Below are positions 1 through 7,416 of a stretch of 45,781 nucleotides of DNA, one piece after another; position 1 is the first letter of the stretch; each line of letters begins with the position of its first letter. Location: assembly GCA_002319955.1 (NCBI GenBank), contig DCJS01000017.1:837-46617 (forward strand). Direction: 5' to 3'. Position numbers and translations under genes: made by a program. The notes under the pieces are model-generated. The model made no database searches. It had not been told where the DNA came from and worked only from the letters and a program-made list of their open reading frames with translations. Source of the DNA: Flavobacteriales bacterium UBA1694. GTDB taxonomy: Bacteria > Bacteroidota > Bacteroidia > Flavobacteriales > Weeksellaceae.

Positions 1-105
1 CCGTTGTACTTGGCCATAGAGCCGGCAGCTGCCAAAGGATTCTGGTACCTTAGGGTGAAGCCAAATAAATCAGTTCCTAAACTCAATAAATTCAAAGTAT
101 CATTA
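1..105 (-). pseudogene. RHS-repeat protein fragment (left copy), truncated by window edge and by island junction
   Basis: Read on the minus strand, bases 1-83 encode an RHS/YD-repeat segment (GTDLFGFTLRYQNPLAAAG). The same segment occurs in the larger RHS fragment at 8251-8333, with about 79 of 83 bases identical. The reading frame can be followed to roughly position 105. Beyond that it enters the upstream region of the efflux operon and is no longer RHS-like. The coding end runs off the left edge of the window, so its full extent cannot be seen. RHS proteins are large secreted or surface polymorphic-toxin scaffolds. This piece cannot be a working gene in the visible part. Its value is as one of two same-orientation repeats flanking the 8 kb accessory block. 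Confidence 0.75.
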
Positions 106-148
106 TAACAACGAAACCGTCTCAATATAAAATTTCAGTAGGTTTTTT

Positions 149-193
149 TTTGACATTTGTCAAAGGAATCTATTTTGCAGCGGCCGAAATTTG
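149..193 (+). promoter_or_regulatory. Crp/Fnr-type box plus -7 element in front of the TolC operon
   Basis: An inverted repeat TTTGACATTTGTCAAA occupies 149-164; as half-sites it is TTGAC, 4 bp, GTCAA, centred at 156.5. A -7-like element GAAATTTG ends at 193, exactly 36.5 nt downstream of that centre. The -7 has GA instead of the usual TA, as expected for a weak promoter that needs an activator. The same layout recurs at 3957-4001. The likely regulator is the Crp/Fnr protein encoded at 5102-5662. Activator function is inference; the repeat and the spacing are seen. Confidence 0.65.
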
Positions 194-221
194 CACGTTC
201 AATTTTACAAACAAACAGAAA

Positions 222-1628
222 ATGAAAACTCTACACAAATTCCTTATGGGCGCAGCTTTTTCGTTGCCGCTCACGCTTTATGCGCAGCAGGCACCTACGC
301 TGCAGGAACTTATCAGCAGTGCGCTGCAGAATAATGAAACGCTGAACCAGCAGGTTTTAGAAAACAAATTCACGAAACTCGATGACGAAAAGCTGAATGA
401 TGTGTTTCTCCCAAAAGTGGAGATTACCGGGAAAACAGGTTATATGTACACTTCGGCGCATATCAGTTCACCGGAAATTAAAGTTCCGGCAGTTCCTCCG
501 ATTTTTCCGGGAGCCGTGGTACCTGAAGGACAGCTTAGCAATAATCTCAACATTTCCGGTCTTTCCGCCTCTGCAAAGGCTGAAGCAAGTATGGTGATTT
601 ATTCCGGCGGAAAGGTGAAATATCTGAAGGAAGCCAACCGCGAAATAAATCTTTCAGAAGAAGTGATGATCCAGAAAACCAAGGACGACGTCATTACCGA
701 AATCTCCAAAGCATACGACCAATTGGCGCTGGTTTACGAATCCAAAAAAGTTCTGGATCAGTCCAAAAAACGTTTGGAAATTAATAAAAAAACGGCCGAC
801 AAAGCCTTGGGTTACGGTCTGATTACGCCTTACGACCACAAAAAAATAGAACTTGCACAGGCCACTTTGGATTCCAAAATGGTGGAATATGAAGGTAAAA
901 AGGATCTTCTGATCACTCAGATCCATCTGTTGACCGGCATTGAAAGGGAGCGCATTGCCATAATTGAACACGACCTTCAGCCGATAAACTACGATGTACT
1001 GAACGAAACCGTTGAAAACAGGGCAGAGTTGAAAGCACTTCAACACGGCATTAACGCGACAGATTTCAAAATAAAAGCCGAAGAAAGATGGTGGGTTCCG
1101 AAAGTTCAGGCACAGACTTCGCTCTCGTATTTCGGGCTTTACAACAACCGCATTTCAACCTCGGATGAAATTTTTCCCGGCACTGGAAAAAAACTCGATT
1201 TGCATCCTGGTGCCATAAATGTATTTCCCATGTTTACCGCAGGAATAGGCTTTAAATGGGAGGTTTTCGACGGTAATGAAGGCAAACATGCCATTGAAAA
1301 AGCCAAAATAGATAAAGAAATTCTGGAGAGCAAACAGAAAGACGCAATTAAAAAATTGAACTTAAACCTGGCCAACAACCAAACCAATTACAACATCGCG
1401 AACGCACAAATCAAACTGAAAGAAAAGGCAAGACAGATAGCGGCCAAAGGTTTGGAACAGGTGGAAAAGGAATTCAGATACGGAACCAAAACTTCCGCGG
1501 TACTTATCGAAGCAGAAACAGATTTACAGAATGCCGAACTGGAACTGCAGACCGCAATTTTCAATCAGAGAGTTTCCGCTATTGAACTGATCAAATCTAC
1601 ACAAAACCTTAATCCTGAAAATCTTTAA
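222..1628 (+). CDS. TolC family outer membrane efflux protein
   Basis: Outer-membrane channel component of a tripartite export system. The protein is 468 aa from the ATG at 222. That start is preferred over one at 150 because it begins a clean signal peptide (MKTLHKFLMGAAFSLPLTLYAQ) and because the upstream in-frame stretch covers the promoter. The mature part is long, Gln/Lys/Glu-rich helical sequence in two halves, with the TolC duplication pattern: helices around residues 140-270 and 360-460, and strand-forming segments around 80-125 and 310-350. The next gene starts 33 nt downstream and encodes the periplasmic adaptor, followed by an ABC-2 permease, so the three form one operon. Expression probably depends on the Crp-type box at 149-164. 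Family assignment is firm; the exported substrate is unknown. Length is normal for the family. Confidence 0.92.
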   Translation: MKTLHKFLMGAAFSLPLTLYAQQAPTLQELISSALQNNETLNQQVLENKFTKLDDEKLNDVFLPKVEITGKTGYMYTSAHISSPEIKVPAVPPIFPGAVVPEGQLSNNLNISGLSASAKAEASMVIYSGGKVKYLKEANREINLSEEVMIQKTKDDVITEISKAYDQLALVYESKKVLDQSKKRLEINKKTADKALGYGLITPYDHKKIELAQATLDSKMVEYEGKKDLLITQIHLLTGIERERIAIIEHDLQPINYDVLNETVENRAELKALQHGINATDFKIKAEERWWVPKVQAQTSLSYFGLYNNRISTSDEIFPGTGKKLDLHPGAINVFPMFTAGIGFKWEVFDGNEGKHAIEKAKIDKEILESKQKDAIKKLNLNLANNQTNYNIANAQIKLKEKARQIAAKGLEQVEKEFRYGTKTSAVLIEAETDLQNAELELQTAIFNQRVSAIELIKSTQNLNPENL

Positions 1629-1661
1629 TTATTTAAAAAAATTAAAAAACAAACAAACGAA

Positions 1662-2621
1662 ATGAAATCTACATTAAAAATACTTTCTGTTCTTACCCTG
1701 TTAACTTTGGTCAATTGCAGCGAAAAGCCCGCAGAACGTGCCATTGAAGGTAAAACCAGAAAAGACCTCGTGACTTTTTCACCAAAAGTAACCGGCCGGA
1801 TCCTGGAGATTTATGTGGAAGAAGGGCAAACCGTAAAAGCCGGGGATACGCTTGCAAAACTGGATGTACCTGAAGTTTCTGCAAAAATCGCACAGGCAAA
1901 GGGTGCGACTTCCGCAGCCAAGGCACAGGCTCAAATGGCAAGAAACGGTGCGACCGCCGACCAGATGCGACAGTTGAGAGCCAAACAAAAAGGGCTTCAG
2001 GAGCAGTTCCAATATGCGCAGAAAGCCTACAACAGGGCTAGAAATATGTACCGCGACAGCTTGCTTTCGCCACAGAATTATGATGAAGCCTTTGCGAAAT
2101 ATCAGGGAGCCAAAGCACAGTTGGACGCTGCAAATGCCGAACTGCACGACGTTCAGATTGGTACACGTTACGAAAAAATAGAAATGGCGGAAGGACAGGC
2201 GAATCAGGCGATGGGCGCGCTGCAGGAAGCGAATGTGGCTTATTCTGAAAGATATGTGATCGCTACAAACGATATGGAAATCGAAACGGTTTCTTTGAAC
2301 AAAGGTGAACTCGCGACCGCCGGTTTTGCCCTTTTTTCAGGCTATATTCCGGACACGACTTATTTCAGATTCACCGTTCCGGAAAGTAAAATTTCAGCTT
2401 ATGAAAAAGGGAAAACCGTAAAAATGGTCGTGAATTACAACCAAAAAGAAATTACCGGGCGCATTGTTTCGATCAAACAACTGGCAAAATACGCCGATAT
2501 TACGACGGCTTTTCCGGATTATAATCCTGAAGATGCAGTTTATGAGATTAAGGTAATTCCGGATAATCGTGCCCAGCTGGGTGATATTCTGGTGAACTCC
2601 AATGTGGTTTTAAATAAGTGA
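1662..2621 (+). CDS. HlyD/EmrA-type membrane fusion protein, predicted lipoprotein
   Basis: Periplasmic adaptor linking the TolC channel to the inner-membrane permease. It is 319 aa. The N-terminus carries a lipoprotein signal ending in LTLVNC (Cys about residue 19), so it is probably lipid-anchored. A biotinyl-lipoyl-like half-motif follows (GRILEIYVEEGQTVKAGDTLAKLDVPE split over residues 46-72), then a long Ala/Gln-rich coiled-coil hairpin from about 75 to 195, then a beta-barrel region with the return lipoyl half. The family assignment follows from this order. It lies 33 nt after tolC and 22 nt before the permease gene, so all three are probably co-transcribed. The adaptor type resembles those of ABC-2 (YhiI/YbhG-like) exporters rather than RND pumps. 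No truncation is seen. Confidence 0.92.
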   Translation: MKSTLKILSVLTLLTLVNCSEKPAERAIEGKTRKDLVTFSPKVTGRILEIYVEEGQTVKAGDTLAKLDVPEVSAKIAQAKGATSAAKAQAQMARNGATADQMRQLRAKQKGLQEQFQYAQKAYNRARNMYRDSLLSPQNYDEAFAKYQGAKAQLDAANAELHDVQIGTRYEKIEMAEGQANQAMGALQEANVAYSERYVIATNDMEIETVSLNKGELATAGFALFSGYIPDTTYFRFTVPESKISAYEKGKTVKMVVNYNQKEITGRIVSIKQLAKYADITTAFPDYNPEDAVYEIKVIPDNRAQLGDILVNSNVVLNK

Positions 2622-2643
2622 CGGAATTCTTATTATATTAAAA

Positions 2644-3897
2644 ATGAAACAGTTAAGATATTTACTAAAAAGAGAATTCCGGCTCTTTTTTAGCAATAAA
2701 ACCATGCTTTCGGTGTTTTTTATGGCACCGGCATTCTACGCATTGCTCATTGGGTTCACTTATAAAAATGGTAAGGTTGAAAACATTCCGGTGATCCTCA
2801 TCAACCACGATAAAACGCCGCTTTCCGACCAGGTAACCCAAATGTTTGAGGACAACCACACCATAAAAGTCCTGAATTATATCGATGAACCGGCTCCCCT
2901 GAAAGACGAGGTCATCAAGACCGAAGCTGCCGCTGTAGTCATCATTCCGGAGCGGTTTGAAGCGCTGATGCTTCAGAAAAAGTATCCGGAAATTACGGTT
3001 TACGTCAACACGTCCAATGTCCTCACCGCAAATTTTGCTACGAAAGCGATTCAGCAGATCCTGGGAACATTTTCGGCAGGTGCGGAGATCAAGGCGCTGC
3101 AGAAAAAAGGAATGAATTCCGAAATTGCAAAAACCCAGTACGAACCGTTTAAAGCCAATTACATCACGCTGTTCAACACCACGAGTAATTACCTGATTTT
3201 TATGTGGCCCCCGATGATGGCGGTGGTACTGCAGCAGGTAATTTTGATGGCAATGGCCGTGACTTTTGCTGAGGAATTCAAGCGCGACAGTTTTAAACGT
3301 GATTTTGCCGGAAAACACAAATATGCGGTTTTGGTGATGGCGATAAAATGCCTTCCGGTGTGGATTTTCGCCAATTTCAACATCCTGTTTTTCTACCTGT
3401 GCAGCCTTTATTTTAAAATTCCGTCACCGGTGAATGTGCCCAACTTCTTCCTGCTGACCGCAATTTTCGTGGTAGCATCAACCAATTTGGGCGTGCTTTT
3501 CAGTATTTTGGTTCCTGATGCACTGAAGGCGACACAATATCTGATGGTGATTGCTTCTCCGGCGTTCATTGTAAGTGGATTTACGTGGCCAACATCGGCG
3601 ATGCCTCAGTTTGTGCAGTATTTCAATTCCATTATTCCCTTGACCCCTTATCTGGAGGCATTGAAAATCATGGTTGTGGAGCGGGGTTCAGATTATTTAA
3701 CCCAAAAATACTTCATCCATCTTTTGATTTTGGCGTTAGTGTATTTTGTATTAGGCTGGATTGCGCTTAAAATTAAAATCAATTCACTCTACAAAAAGTA
3801 CCAGATCTCAGAAGATGATGAAAGCGATGATTTTGATGAAATTACAGCATCAGAAAATAATCTCAACGAAAACGGCTCAACACCGCAAGAAATATAA
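2644..3897 (+). CDS. ABC-2 type transporter permease (YbhR/YhiH-like)
   Basis: Inner-membrane permease of the ABC-2 family, 417 aa. One membrane segment sits near the N-terminus (about residues 20-40, FSNKTMLSVFFMAPAFYALL). A periplasmic domain of about 130 residues follows, then five hydrophobic segments between about 175 and 385. The C-terminal tail of about 35 residues is strongly acidic (SEDDESDDFDE) and unusual in composition; its role is unknown. In typical systems two such permeases and an ATPase accompany the TolC and HlyD partners. Here only one permease is present and no ATP-binding subunit is encoded nearby, so the ATPase must be supplied from elsewhere or the system is incomplete. 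The gene ends at a strong terminator (3927-3959). Confidence 0.88.
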   Translation: MKQLRYLLKREFRLFFSNKTMLSVFFMAPAFYALLIGFTYKNGKVENIPVILINHDKTPLSDQVTQMFEDNHTIKVLNYIDEPAPLKDEVIKTEAAAVVIIPERFEALMLQKKYPEITVYVNTSNVLTANFATKAIQQILGTFSAGAEIKALQKKGMNSEIAKTQYEPFKANYITLFNTTSNYLIFMWPPMMAVVLQQVILMAMAVTFAEEFKRDSFKRDFAGKHKYAVLVMAIKCLPVWIFANFNILFFYLCSLYFKIPSPVNVPNFFLLTAIFVVASTNLGVLFSILVPDALKATQYLMVIASPAFIVSGFTWPTSAMPQFVQYFNSIIPLTPYLEALKIMVVERGSDYLTQKYFIHLLILALVYFVLGWIALKIKINSLYKKYQISEDDESDDFDEITASENNLNENGSTPQEI

Positions 3898-3926
3898 AGT
3901 TTTCATTTCTTTATAGTTTGTTTGTT

Positions 3927-3959
3927 CGTCCGGGAAGCAATTTCCGGGCGTTTTTTTTT
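3927..3959 (+). terminator. Rho-independent terminator of the efflux operon
   Basis: A 10-bp stem (CGTCCGGGAA / TTTCCGGGCG, two G-T pairs) with a GCAA loop at 3927-3950 is followed by nine T at 3951-3959. The T tract runs directly into the operator of the next gene, so termination and the next promoter are packed together. Confidence 0.85.
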
Positions 3960-4001
3960 GATAAATGTCAAAGCCAAATTTCAAAGAAAGCCCGAACTTT
4001 G
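3957..4001 (+). promoter_or_regulatory. Crp/Fnr-type box plus -7 element in front of the alpha/beta hydrolase gene
   Basis: TTTGATAAATGTCAAA at 3957-3972 is a near-perfect inverted repeat (TTGAT, 4 bp, GTCAA, centre 3964.5). A -7-like GAACTTTG ends at 4001, again 36.5 nt from the box centre. The surrounding CCGAANTTTGC string is shared with the tolC promoter at 184-194, so the two promoters look like members of one regulon. Regulation by the Crp/Fnr protein at 5102 is inferred from proximity and half-site type. Confidence 0.65.
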
Positions 4002-4021
4002 CGTTAACAAACAACAGGACA

Positions 4022-5020
4022 ATGAAAAAGAACTTTTTACTGCTGCTGATTTTCCTTTCGGGGTTTTTCTTTTCGCAGGAATATACGCCCGACATTTTGG
4101 GAAACTGTTTTGAGCAGAAAACATTGAATTTTCCCAACGATTACGAAGGAAAAGTTACCGCAACATTCATTCGCAAAAAAGCGGAAAGTCCGACCCATAA
4201 AGCTGTGTTGTATATTCACGGGTTTAACGATTATTTTTTTCAGGCGGAAATGGCTGAAAAATTCAATGAAAAAGGGTTTGACTTTTATGCTTTGGATTTA
4301 AGAAAATATGGGCGTTCATATTTGCCGCATCAAACTTTTAATAATGTCAGAAATCTGGATGAATACAATGCCGAAATCGATGAGGCTTTAAAAATCATTG
4401 CTGCAGAACACCATAACAAAATTCTGCTGGCAGGGCATTCAACAGGCGGGTTGATCACCACACGGTATATGAAATATCACCCTGAAAATCAGAACATTGC
4501 CGGACTTTGGGTTAACAGTCCCTTTTATGATTTCAATATGGGGTTTCTGGCGCAAAAAATTGGGGTTCCCATCATCAGTGGTTTGGGAAAACATCATCCT
4601 GACACTAAAATTGGCGGTGGATTTTCCACTTTCTACGGTGAAAGTTTGCATAAAAATTTTAAGGGCGAATGGAATTATGATTTAAAACTGAAACCCAATG
4701 CAAACGGGAAAGTGAATTTTGGCTTTATCCGTGCGATTCACCGTGCACAGAAAGACATCCGCAACGCAGAACTCAAGGTTCCGGTATTGGTGATGCATTC
4801 TGAAAAATCGGGCTATCCAAAAGTCTGGAATGAGGAAGTGACTTCCACCGATATCATTCTGAACGTGAACGATATTCATAAAAATGCTGAAAATTTAAAG
4901 GGAGATGTCACGATAATTCGCGTTAAAGGGGGCATTCACGATTTGGTGCTTTCCAAAAAACCGGTGCGAGAAAAAGTGTACAACGAGCTTTTCAGTTGGC
5001 TACAGAAGATTGATTTGTAA
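4022..5020 (+). CDS. Secreted alpha/beta hydrolase (serine aminopeptidase S33 / lysophospholipase-like)
   Basis: Predicted extracytoplasmic serine hydrolase, 332 aa from the ATG at 4022. This start begins a clear signal peptide (MKKNFLLLLIFLSGFFFSQ); an upstream in-frame ATG at 3965 would place coding sequence over the operator and promoter and is rejected. The fold is recognisable from VLYIHGFNDY (oxyanion region, about residue 62) and the nucleophile elbow GHSTGG with Ser140. The catalytic His is probably in GGIHDLVLS near the C-terminus. The substrate could be a lipid, ester or peptide and cannot be told from sequence. The gene has its own promoter with the same Crp-type box as the efflux operon, and the regulator gene follows directly, so hydrolase and pump may respond to the same signal. 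Confidence 0.85.
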   Translation: MKKNFLLLLIFLSGFFFSQEYTPDILGNCFEQKTLNFPNDYEGKVTATFIRKKAESPTHKAVLYIHGFNDYFFQAEMAEKFNEKGFDFYALDLRKYGRSYLPHQTFNNVRNLDEYNAEIDEALKIIAAEHHNKILLAGHSTGGLITTRYMKYHPENQNIAGLWVNSPFYDFNMGFLAQKIGVPIISGLGKHHPDTKIGGGFSTFYGESLHKNFKGEWNYDLKLKPNANGKVNFGFIRAIHRAQKDIRNAELKVPVLVMHSEKSGYPKVWNEEVTSTDIILNVNDIHKNAENLKGDVTIIRVKGGIHDLVLSKKPVREKVYNELFSWLQKIDL

Positions 5021-5050
5021 TAATTTATTTTTTATGTTTAGTTTGTGAAT

Positions 5051-5077
5051 AATGCCTCATTTCTGGGGCATTATTTT
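5051..5077 (+). terminator. Terminator after the hydrolase gene
   Basis: Stem AATGCCTCA / TGGGGCATT (8 of 9 pairs) at 5051-5072 is followed by a T-rich tail. The -7 element of the next gene, TATTTTTG at 5078-5085, lies immediately after it. Confidence 0.75.
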
Positions 5078-5101
5078 TATTTTTGTACAAATTGAATCCT
5101 G

Positions 5102-5662
5102 ATGACTTTTCCCGAAATGCTTTCCACCTACATCACCATCGACGATGATATCCGCAGTTTTCTGAACACCCAGACCGAAAAAATATCTGTGAAAAAGGGA
5201 ACCGTTATCAGCGATCAAAACACTCTAAACCGCAAGGTGTATTTTGTAGAAAAAGGGCTTCTGCGCTCCTTTTATTTTGAAAAAGGAAAAGACATCACCA
5301 CCAATTTTTACCCCGAAAACAGCATTCTCGCCAATAAAGACACCATTTTTGAGAAAATTCCGGCACGGCATTCCATTGAAGCCATAGAAGACAGTGAGAT
5401 TGTCTTTTTCCGGTACTCTAAAATGGAAGAGCTCTGCGAAACTTCGCTTACCATAGCCAATTTCAGCCGCCGTGTTTTGGGGCTTCTGATGACTAATATG
5501 GAAAGGCGCATCAATTCCTTGCAGTATATGACGGCAAAGGAAAAATATATTCAGCTTTTAGAAGATAATTCTGATATACTTTTGCGTGCGCCGCTTGGGA
5601 TGATAGCTTCTTATCTTGGTATTTCTCAGGAAACTTTGAGTAGGATCAGAAGTGAGGTTTAG
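5102..5662 (+). CDS. Crp/Fnr family transcriptional regulator
   Basis: A 186-aa cytoplasmic regulator with an N-terminal cyclic-nucleotide-binding-like beta barrel (about residues 20-115), a dimerisation helix (about 115-145) and a C-terminal helix-turn-helix. The recognition helix reads ISQETLSRIRS: Glu, Ser and Arg sit as in FNR, and Gln replaces the Arg that CRP uses to read the first G of GTGA. By the CRP/FNR recognition code this favours TTGA-type half-sites, which match the TTGAC and TTGAT boxes at 149-164 and 3957-3972. No N-terminal Cys cluster is present, so it is not an iron-sulfur FNR. The -7 TATTTTTG (5078-5085) lies 16 nt before the ATG. The effector is unknown. Confidence 0.87.
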   Translation: MTFPEMLSTYITIDDDIRSFLNTQTEKISVKKGTVISDQNTLNRKVYFVEKGLLRSFYFEKGKDITTNFYPENSILANKDTIFEKIPARHSIEAIEDSEIVFFRYSKMEELCETSLTIANFSRRVLGLLMTNMERRINSLQYMTAKEKYIQLLEDNSDILLRAPLGMIASYLGISQETLSRIRSEV

Positions 5663-5990
5663 AAAAGTTATCAAAGTACAGACAGAGATGCTGCTTCAGT
5701 GCCGTTGCGAAAAAAAATTCAAGGGTTTGTAAAGATTTTATTCTACAGGCGGGTTAAAGGAATGAGCATGCACCAAAAAAGAGACTTTTCTCGAAGTCTC
5801 CTGTGTAACTTTAAAATTTTCCGTCGATAAGCTCATGAAGGTCATAAAAAGATGCCGAAGCTTCCCGTCAAAAGGAGTTGATCTCAGTGTTTTTTTTATT
5901 ATTTATTTTGGTTCGATGATCTTTCGATTGATTGTTGCTCCGGAAGCCAATATTAATTGATTTTATATTGAAATTCTGTTTTAATAACCC
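5663..5990. other. Junction region without intact genes
   Basis: About 330 bp with no credible ORF. It contains an orphan minus-strand terminator (5775-5800). It ends where homology to the C-terminal half of a second Crp/Fnr gene begins abruptly at about 5991. The missing N-terminal half is not found in any frame here, so this stretch is read as a deletion or recombination scar. Confidence 0.6.
5775..5800 (-). terminator. Orphan terminator hairpin facing the minus strand
   Basis: On the minus strand, GAGACTT - CGAGAA - AAGTCTC (7-bp perfect stem, 5781-5800) is followed by six T (5775-5780). No minus-strand gene lies upstream of it in this orientation, so it is probably left over from a lost gene. 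Confidence 0.6.
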
Positions 5991-6362
5991 GCAGTAAAAC
6001 GCTTCATGCAATTTGCAATGGAAGATTGGTGGATTACCGATTATCAGGGGTATTTTAATCAAACGGAAGCTACTTTTACCATTGAAGCTTTAGAACCTAC
6101 AGAAGTGCTTGCTTTGTCTCTTTATCATCGAGAAAAATTGTGTGCTGATATGCATAAAATAGAGCATTTTTTCAGGAAAAAGTCGAATAATGGCTTTGTA
6201 GCGCTCCAAAAAAGAATTTTGTCTTTGCTCAATAGCAATGCGAAAGAACGCTATGAACAGTTTATTTCTCAATATCCTACACTTTTACAACGATTGCCCA
6301 AAACGTTAATCGCTTCTTATTTAGGAGTTTCCAGAGAAACCTTGAGTCGGCTTTCGGTGTAA
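5991..6362 (+). pseudogene. Crp/Fnr family regulator, 5'-truncated remnant
   Basis: The frame from about 5991 to the TAA at 6360-6362 encodes roughly the C-terminal two thirds of a Crp/Fnr regulator: the end of the barrel (MQFAMEDWWITDYQGYF), the dimerisation helix and an intact helix-turn-helix ending SRETLSRLSV. The usual family length is about 190 aa and only 118-123 aa remain. The first 70 or so residues are missing, and an in-frame stop lies at 5985-5987. The ATG at 6006 could be translated, but the product would lack most of the sensor domain. The helix keeps the CRP-like Arg-Glu pair (SRETLSR), which fits the GTGA-type boxes directly downstream at 6363-6401. It was probably the regulator of the adjacent PfpI gene before truncation. 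Confidence 0.75.
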
Positions 6363-6430
6363 TGTGAGGTAGGTCACAAAAAAGTTGTGAGGTAAGTCCT
6401 ATTGTTTGTGGGGAGCTTCATCTGCCTTTG
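6363..6430 (+). promoter_or_regulatory. Two tandem Crp-type boxes and promoter of the PfpI gene
   Basis: TGTGAGGTAGGTCACA (6363-6378) is an inverted repeat with GTGAG, 4 bp, GTCAC. A direct repeat of its left part, TGTGAGGTAAGTC, starts at 6386, exactly 23 bp further on. The second box is centred at 6393.5, which is 36.5 nt from the G of the -7-like CTTTG ending at 6430; the first is 59.5 nt away. This looks like a proximal activator site with an upstream helper site on the same DNA face. A possible -33 TTTG is at 6405-6408. Confidence 0.6.
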
Positions 6431-6461
6431 CACCATCAAATCATTAGAAATCAATAGTAAA

Positions 6462-7241
6462 ATGAGTCACAACAAGTTTTTATCCAAGATTATTTTCTTA
6501 ACCGGTTGTATTCTTTTTTTAGGGATTAATATGATAAATGCACAAACAATAAAATCTAACAAAATGAGCAAAAAAGTATTATTCGTGGTTACGAGCCACG
6601 GCGAATTAGGAAACACTGGTGAATCTACCGGTTATTATTTAGGTGAAGTTACGCATCCTTGGGCTGTATTAGTAGATGCTGGTTACGAAATAGATTTCGT
6701 GAGTCCAAAAGGTGGAAACCCGCCGTATTATGGAAATACTCCAGATGATACGGTTAATGAAAGATTTTTGGCAGATGAATATTATCAAAATAAAATTCAG
6801 AACACCATGACGCCTTCAGAAGTAAATCCTGATGAATATGTGGGGATTCTTTATGCTGGAGGTCACGGTACGATGTGGGATTTTGCAGATAATGAAGAAT
6901 TGGCAGTAATCGCACAAAAAATCTACGAAAAAAATGGAGTAGTAAGTGCGGTTTGTCACGGTCCTGCTGGATTGGTGAATATTAAACTCAGCAATGGAAA
7001 ATATTTGGTAGATGGCAAAAAAATCAATGCTTTCACCAACGAAGAAGAAGCTGCTGTGAAATTAGATGAAGTGGTTCCATTTAGATTAGAATCTAAATTA
7101 ATAGAACGTGGAGCCAAGTTTGAAAAATCTGGTTTATGGCAAACTCACGTTACCGTAGACGAAAGAGTGGTAACAGGACAAAATCCTCAATCTGCTCATG
7201 CAGTTGGCGAAGCTGTTTTAGAAGAACTTAAAAAACTCTAA
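6462..7241 (+). CDS. DJ-1/PfpI superfamily protein (type 1 glutamine amidotransferase-like, Hsp31-like), predicted exported
   Basis: 259 aa from the ATG at 6462. The start gives a hydrophobic N-terminus ending INMINAQ, a probable signal peptide. A second in-frame ATG at 6564 (MSKKVLFVVTS) would give a cytoplasmic form, so two forms or an annotation choice are possible. The upstream in-frame ATG at 6402 lies inside the promoter and is rejected. The DJ-1/PfpI core shows KVLFVVTSHGELG, YAGGHGTMWDF and the nucleophile elbow VVSAVCHGPAG with Cys165-His166. Family members act as glyoxalase III, deglycase-like or stress chaperones; which applies here cannot be said. It follows the remnant Crp/Fnr gene and has two Crp-type boxes upstream. 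It ends at a terminator at 7258. Confidence 0.87.
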   Translation: MSHNKFLSKIIFLTGCILFLGINMINAQTIKSNKMSKKVLFVVTSHGELGNTGESTGYYLGEVTHPWAVLVDAGYEIDFVSPKGGNPPYYGNTPDDTVNERFLADEYYQNKIQNTMTPSEVNPDEYVGILYAGGHGTMWDFADNEELAVIAQKIYEKNGVVSAVCHGPAGLVNIKLSNGKYLVDGKKINAFTNEEEAAVKLDEVVPFRLESKLIERGAKFEKSGLWQTHVTVDERVVTGQNPQSAHAVGEAVLEELKKL

Positions 7242-7257
7242 TAGTTAAGAATACAAA

Positions 7258-7285
7258 AGAGGCTGTTTTCAGTCTCTTTTTTTTA
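7258..7285 (+). terminator. Terminator after the PfpI gene
   Basis: Stem AGAGGCTG / CAGTCTCT (one mismatch) with a TTTT loop at 7258-7277, followed by a run of T. Confidence 0.75.
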
Positions 7286-7351
7286 TGCTAAAGGGAAATT
7301 TTATTCGAATTTGTATACATCGCAAAGATTCAACCTTTAACAAAATGATAT

Positions 7352-7384
7352 AAAAAAATGGAGCTGGGGAAATGCCTGGCTCCA
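7352..7384 (-). terminator. Terminator of the minus-strand monooxygenase gene
   Basis: Read on the minus strand, TGGAGC at 7384-7379 pairs with GCTCCA at 7364-7359 and is followed by seven T (7358-7352). It lies 33 nt beyond the stop of the gene at 7417-7710 and correctly oriented for it. Confidence 0.75.
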
Positions 7385-7416
7385 TTTAACTGTATTAAAA
7401 ATTTGTGTTCGATTGC

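Noticed and set aside
150..221. Upstream start of the TolC gene
   Set aside because: It would put coding sequence over the promoter and ahead of a good signal peptide; the ATG at 222 is better.
2665..3318. A 217-aa minus-strand ORF opposite the ABC-2 permease gene
   Set aside because: It has no recognisable motifs and lies fully antisense to a well-supported permease gene.
5663..5990. A frameshifted N-terminal half of the second Crp/Fnr gene
   Set aside because: I looked at the frames before 5991 and found no Crp-like barrel sequence, so the half is missing rather than shifted.
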